From: Kribbella amoyensis
GTDB taxonomy: Bacteria; Actinomycetota; Actinomycetes; Propionibacteriales; Kribbellaceae
Length of the DNA: 64,000 bases
Reading direction: 5' to 3'
NCBI RefSeq assembly: GCF_007828865.1
Contig: NZ_VIVK01000001.1
Span: forward strand, 3,162,001-3,226,000
The position numbers and the translations under genes were made by a program. The notes beneath the pieces were generated by a model. That model saw nothing but the letters and a program-made list of their open reading frames with translations, did not search any database and was not told the origin of the DNA. Positions 61,519 through 64,000 of this stretch are shown here, one piece after another; position 1 is the first letter of the stretch, and every line of letters starts with the position of its first letter.

Positions 61519-61980
61519 GTGAACTACGACGAGTTCAACACCGAGTACACCAAGGTGCTGGACAAGATCAAGAGTGGCAAGTGCAGCTGGTCGGAGCTGT
61601 CCGGGCACGTGACCCGGCTGCGCCAGGCCACCGCCGGCATCACCTCGGCGGACGACCGCGCGCAGATCGACAGCGACCTGGGCGCGCTCGGCCAGATGGT
61701 CGACCTGTCCCGCCGCACGAACGACAAGGAGGACGTCTGGACGGTGACGTCCGACGCGATCCGCAGCGCGAGCAGCCAGGAGGGCTCGGTCGCCGCCCGG
61801 ATCGCCCGGATCGAGGCGGCGATCAACGAGATCACCGCGCTCGCCCACCGGAACCCGGACGAGCGGGACGCCCTGATGCAGTCCACCAGCACCCTGCGCA
61901 TCCTGCACTCTTCCTTGCAGAGCTCGCTGCGTCAGGAGCAGGCCGAGCAGGCGGAGCAGGAAGCGGCCGCCGTCCGCTGA
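61519..61980 (+). CDS. Small alpha-helical protein
   Basis: A 153-residue soluble protein that is helical nearly throughout: VTRLRQATAGITSADDRAQI, DLGALGQMVDLSRR, ARIARIEAAINEITALAHR and a long C-terminal helix (LRILHSSLQSSLRQEQAEQAEQEAA). The last half should form a coiled coil. One Cys (KCSWSEL). No domain is recognised. GTG 61519 follows GGCAGGAGTC. It stands between two terminators and so is a single-gene transcript. Confidence 0.7.
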   Translation: MNYDEFNTEYTKVLDKIKSGKCSWSELSGHVTRLRQATAGITSADDRAQIDSDLGALGQMVDLSRRTNDKEDVWTVTSDAIRSASSQEGSVAARIARIEAAINEITALAHRNPDERDALMQSTSTLRILHSSLQSSLRQEQAEQAEQEAAAVR

Positions 61981-62049
61981 CCCGCCGCCGGGAGTAACCC
62001 GCCAGTCGCTCCCACCGGCAGCACCGCAGCCTCAGCGCGGTACCGAATC

Positions 62050-62078
62050 GGGCCCCTGGTCACCAGGGGCCCTTTCGT
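62050..62078. terminator. Bidirectional terminator between convergent genes
   Basis: GGGCCCCTGG (62050-62059) pairs perfectly with CCAGGGGCCC (62063-62072) around a TCA loop, followed by CTTTCG. It separates the helical protein gene from the sugar mutase gene. Confidence 0.8.
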
Positions 62079-62081
62079 TGT

Positions 62082-63731
62082 TCAGATTCCGGCGGCGGTG
62101 GCGAGGTCGCGCTTGATCGCGGCGAGCTCGGTGGCGGCCTGGGTCCGGGCCGCGGGGACGTCGTCGGCGCGGACCGGGATCACCACTTCCAGGTAGCACT
62201 TGAGCTTCGGCTCGGTCCCGGACGGGCGGACGACGACCCGGGCGCCGCCGGACAGCGTGTACCGCAGGCCGTCGGTCGGCGGCAGGTCCGCGCTGCCCTC
62301 GCTCAGGTCGTCCACCCGGTCGACGGTGTGGCCGCCCAGCTCGGTCGGCGGCGTCGCCCGCAACCGCTCCATCGCCTGCGCGATCAGGCTCAGGTCCTCG
62401 ACCCGGACGGACAGCTGATCGGTTGCGTGCAGCCCGTATTTCTTCGCCAGGTCGTCCAGCAGGTCGGGCAAGGTCCGCCCGGCCGCCTTCGCCCGGGCGC
62501 CGAGCTGGAGCACCCGGATCAGTGTGGACACACCGTCCTTGTCCTTCACGGCCGCCGGATCCACGCAGTACCCGAGCGCCTCCTCGTACCCGAAGACCAG
62601 GTCCGGGACGCGGCCGATCCACTTGAACCCGGTGAGCGTCTCGGTGTACCGGACCCCGTACGCCGCCGCGATCTTGCCCAGCAACGACGACGACACGATC
62701 GAACAGGCGGCCACGCCGTCGGGGTGCGGCGACAGCAGGAACTCCCCGAGCAACCCGCCCAGCTCGTCCCCGCGGAGCATCCGCCACCCGCCGTCCGCGG
62801 CCGGATCCGGGACCGCGACCGCGCAGCGATCCGCGTCCGGGTCGTTCGCCACGGCCAGGTCCGCCCCCTGGGCCCGGGCCAGCTCCAGCGCCGCGTCGAT
62901 CGCGCCGGGCTCCTCAGGATTCGGAAACGACACCGTCGGGAAGTCGGGATCCGGGTCGGCCTGCGACGGCACTACGGCCGGTACGGCGAAGCCCGCGCGC
63001 TCGACCGCCCGCTCCACCAGGGCGCGGCCTACCCCGTGCAGCGGCGTGTACGCGACCGTCAACGCCCGCGGTGCGTCGGGTGGGACCAGGGTCGCGATGC
63101 GCTCCAGATACGCGTCCAGCAGCTCGTCGCCGATCGTCTGCCAGTCGTCGCCCCGGGGGACGGAGGCCAGCGGGCCGACCGCGTCGATCGCGGCGGCGAT
63201 CTCGCTGTCCGCGGGCGGCACGATCTGCGAGCCGTCGCCGAGATAGACCTTGTACCCGTTGTCCTGCGGCGGGTTGTGCGAGGCGGTGACGACCACTCCG
63301 GCGACGGCGTCCAGGTGCCGGATCCCGAAGGCGACCACCGGGGTCGGGGCGGGCCGGTCCAGCAGGATCGCGTCGAGCCCGGCCCCGCGGACCACGGCCG
63401 CGGTGTCCTGGGCGAAGACGTCGGACTTGTGCCGGGCGTCGTACCCGATCAGGACCGGGCCGTCGGTCAGCCCGTTGGCCTTCAGGTACGCGCAGAGGCC
63501 GGCGGCGGCGCGGATCACGACGACCCGGTTCATCCGGTTCGGCCCGGCGCCGACGGCTCCGCGGAGCCCGGCGGTCCCGAACTCCAGCGTCCCGGCGAAC
63601 CGGTCCGCGAGCTCGGCGTCGGCCGCGGAGTCCAGCAGTTGCCGCAGCTCCGCCCGCGTGTCGGGATCAGGGTCCTCCGCGAGCCAGGCAGCGGCGGCGG
63701 TACGGGTGAGAGCGGCATCGTTGGCGGTCAC
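62082..63731 (-). CDS. Phosphoglucomutase/phosphomannomutase family enzyme
   Basis: A 549-residue alpha-D-phosphohexomutase. Catalytic Ser151 lies in TASHNPPQDNGYKVY, the metal loop is DPDADRCAV, the sugar-binding loop GYEEALGYCVDP and the phosphate loop VVRPSGTEPKLKCYLEV. GTAGLRG near the N-terminus (52-58) marks the PGM2-like/phosphodeoxyribomutase-type group, so it may interconvert glucose 1- and 6-phosphate or (deoxy)ribose 1- and 5-phosphate. The second option would link thymidine phosphorylase to deoC. Confidence 0.9.
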   Translation of the reverse strand: MTANDAALTRTAAAAWLAEDPDPDTRAELRQLLDSAADAELADRFAGTLEFGTAGLRGAVGAGPNRMNRVVVIRAAAGLCAYLKANGLTDGPVLIGYDARHKSDVFAQDTAAVVRGAGLDAILLDRPAPTPVVAFGIRHLDAVAGVVVTASHNPPQDNGYKVYLGDGSQIVPPADSEIAAAIDAVGPLASVPRGDDWQTIGDELLDAYLERIATLVPPDAPRALTVAYTPLHGVGRALVERAVERAGFAVPAVVPSQADPDPDFPTVSFPNPEEPGAIDAALELARAQGADLAVANDPDADRCAVAVPDPAADGGWRMLRGDELGGLLGEFLLSPHPDGVAACSIVSSSLLGKIAAAYGVRYTETLTGFKWIGRVPDLVFGYEEALGYCVDPAAVKDKDGVSTLIRVLQLGARAKAAGRTLPDLLDDLAKKYGLHATDQLSVRVEDLSLIAQAMERLRATPPTELGGHTVDRVDDLSEGSADLPPTDGLRYTLSGGARVVVRPSGTEPKLKCYLEVVIPVRADDVPAARTQAATELAAIKRDLATAAGI

Positions 63732-63769
63732 GCCCGCACGATACCGCCGAGTTCGGCCAGGAAAGCGTG

Positions 63770-64000
63770 CTAGTGACCGGAGGACTGGCAGGGGCGGGCG
63801 CGGAGGTCGGCCACGTAGTCGTCCGGTGCGCCGGCGGCCTCGGCGGCCTCGGCGAGGATGCCGAGGTAGCGGGCGGAGGGCAGGCCGCCCTCGTAGGCGT
63901 TCAGTACGTACATCCAGGCCAGCTGCTCACCGTCCAGGGTCTGCACCCGGACCTGGATCTTGCGGTAGACGCCCTGGTCGATCCACTCCCACTCGTCCAG
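63770..64000 (-). CDS. Gamma-glutamylcyclotransferase-like protein, C-terminal part
   Basis: Only the last 76 residues are in the window, from base 64000 to the TAG at 63770. LDEWEWIDQGVYRKIQVRV, AWMYVLNAYEGGLPSARYL and the tail DDYVADLRARPC fit the actinobacterial GGCT-like (AIG2) proteins. These act on gamma-glutamyl amines or related small molecules. It lies upstream of the mutase gene on the same strand with 38 bases between them. Confidence 0.75.
   Translation of the reverse strand: MDEWEWIDQGVYRKIQVRVQTLDGEQLAWMYVLNAYEGGLPSARYLGILAEAAEAAGAPDDYVADLRARPCQSSGH

Overview
The window is 64 kb of very GC-rich DNA. GTG and TTG starts are frequent, ATGA stop/start overlaps are common, and strong GGAGG-type ribosome sites occur. 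Lipoboxes, Tat signals and sugar or nucleoside ABC systems without their own ATPase point to a soil actinobacterium. Gene content and protein style suggest the order Propionibacteriales, probably Kribbella or a relative; the genus is an inference. I see no rRNA, tRNA, CRISPR array or prophage, and one complete insertion sequence.

Region by region. 1-5.6 kb: a secreted M14 metallocarboxypeptidase running off the left edge, a catalytic-subunit-only methylmalonyl-CoA mutase and an M20 amidohydrolase. 5.8-12.8 kb: a nucleoside uptake and pyrimidine salvage operon (lipoprotein, double ATPase, two permeases, cytidine deaminase, thymidine phosphorylase). 12.8-15.6 kb: small orphan genes and a uridine kinase-like protein. 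15.6-17.4 kb: a non-coding repeat array split by an IS3-family element that carries a G GGA AAA frameshift site. 17.5-26 kb: a small membrane protein, then a divergent polyol locus (SorC regulator with a phosphotransferase one way; sugar-binding lipoprotein, two permeases, polyol dehydrogenase and xylulokinase the other way) with twin operators. 26-28 kb: a secreted beta-rich protein.

28-41.5 kb is the most distinctive part: an esterase, a LacI regulator with its own operator, two uncharacterised proteins, a complete DppBCADF-type ABC importer, a Tat-exported beta-helix protein, a GH13 glucosidase and a formylglycine sulfatase, all on one strand and many overlapping. I read it as a catabolic locus for a decorated, possibly sulfated, glycan.

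41.5-48 kb: an HtrA-like protease, a VWA/DUF58/MoxR module with a small exported protein, and a divergent two-component system preceded by four 11-bp direct repeats. 48-55 kb: a LysR regulator and divergent partner, GAF protein, aminopeptidase N, an ECF-like sigma factor divergent from a membrane Ser/Thr kinase with an altered HRD motif, a secreted protein and a methyltransferase. 55-59 kb: deoC followed by a normal aldehyde dehydrogenase and a shortened dehydrogenase-like protein lacking the catalytic residues; together with the 11 kb salvage genes this gives a path from deoxynucleosides to central metabolism. 59-64 kb: PH-domain protein, Tat-exported esterase, secreted zinc protease, small helical protein, phospho-sugar mutase and the end of a gamma-glutamylcyclotransferase-like gene.
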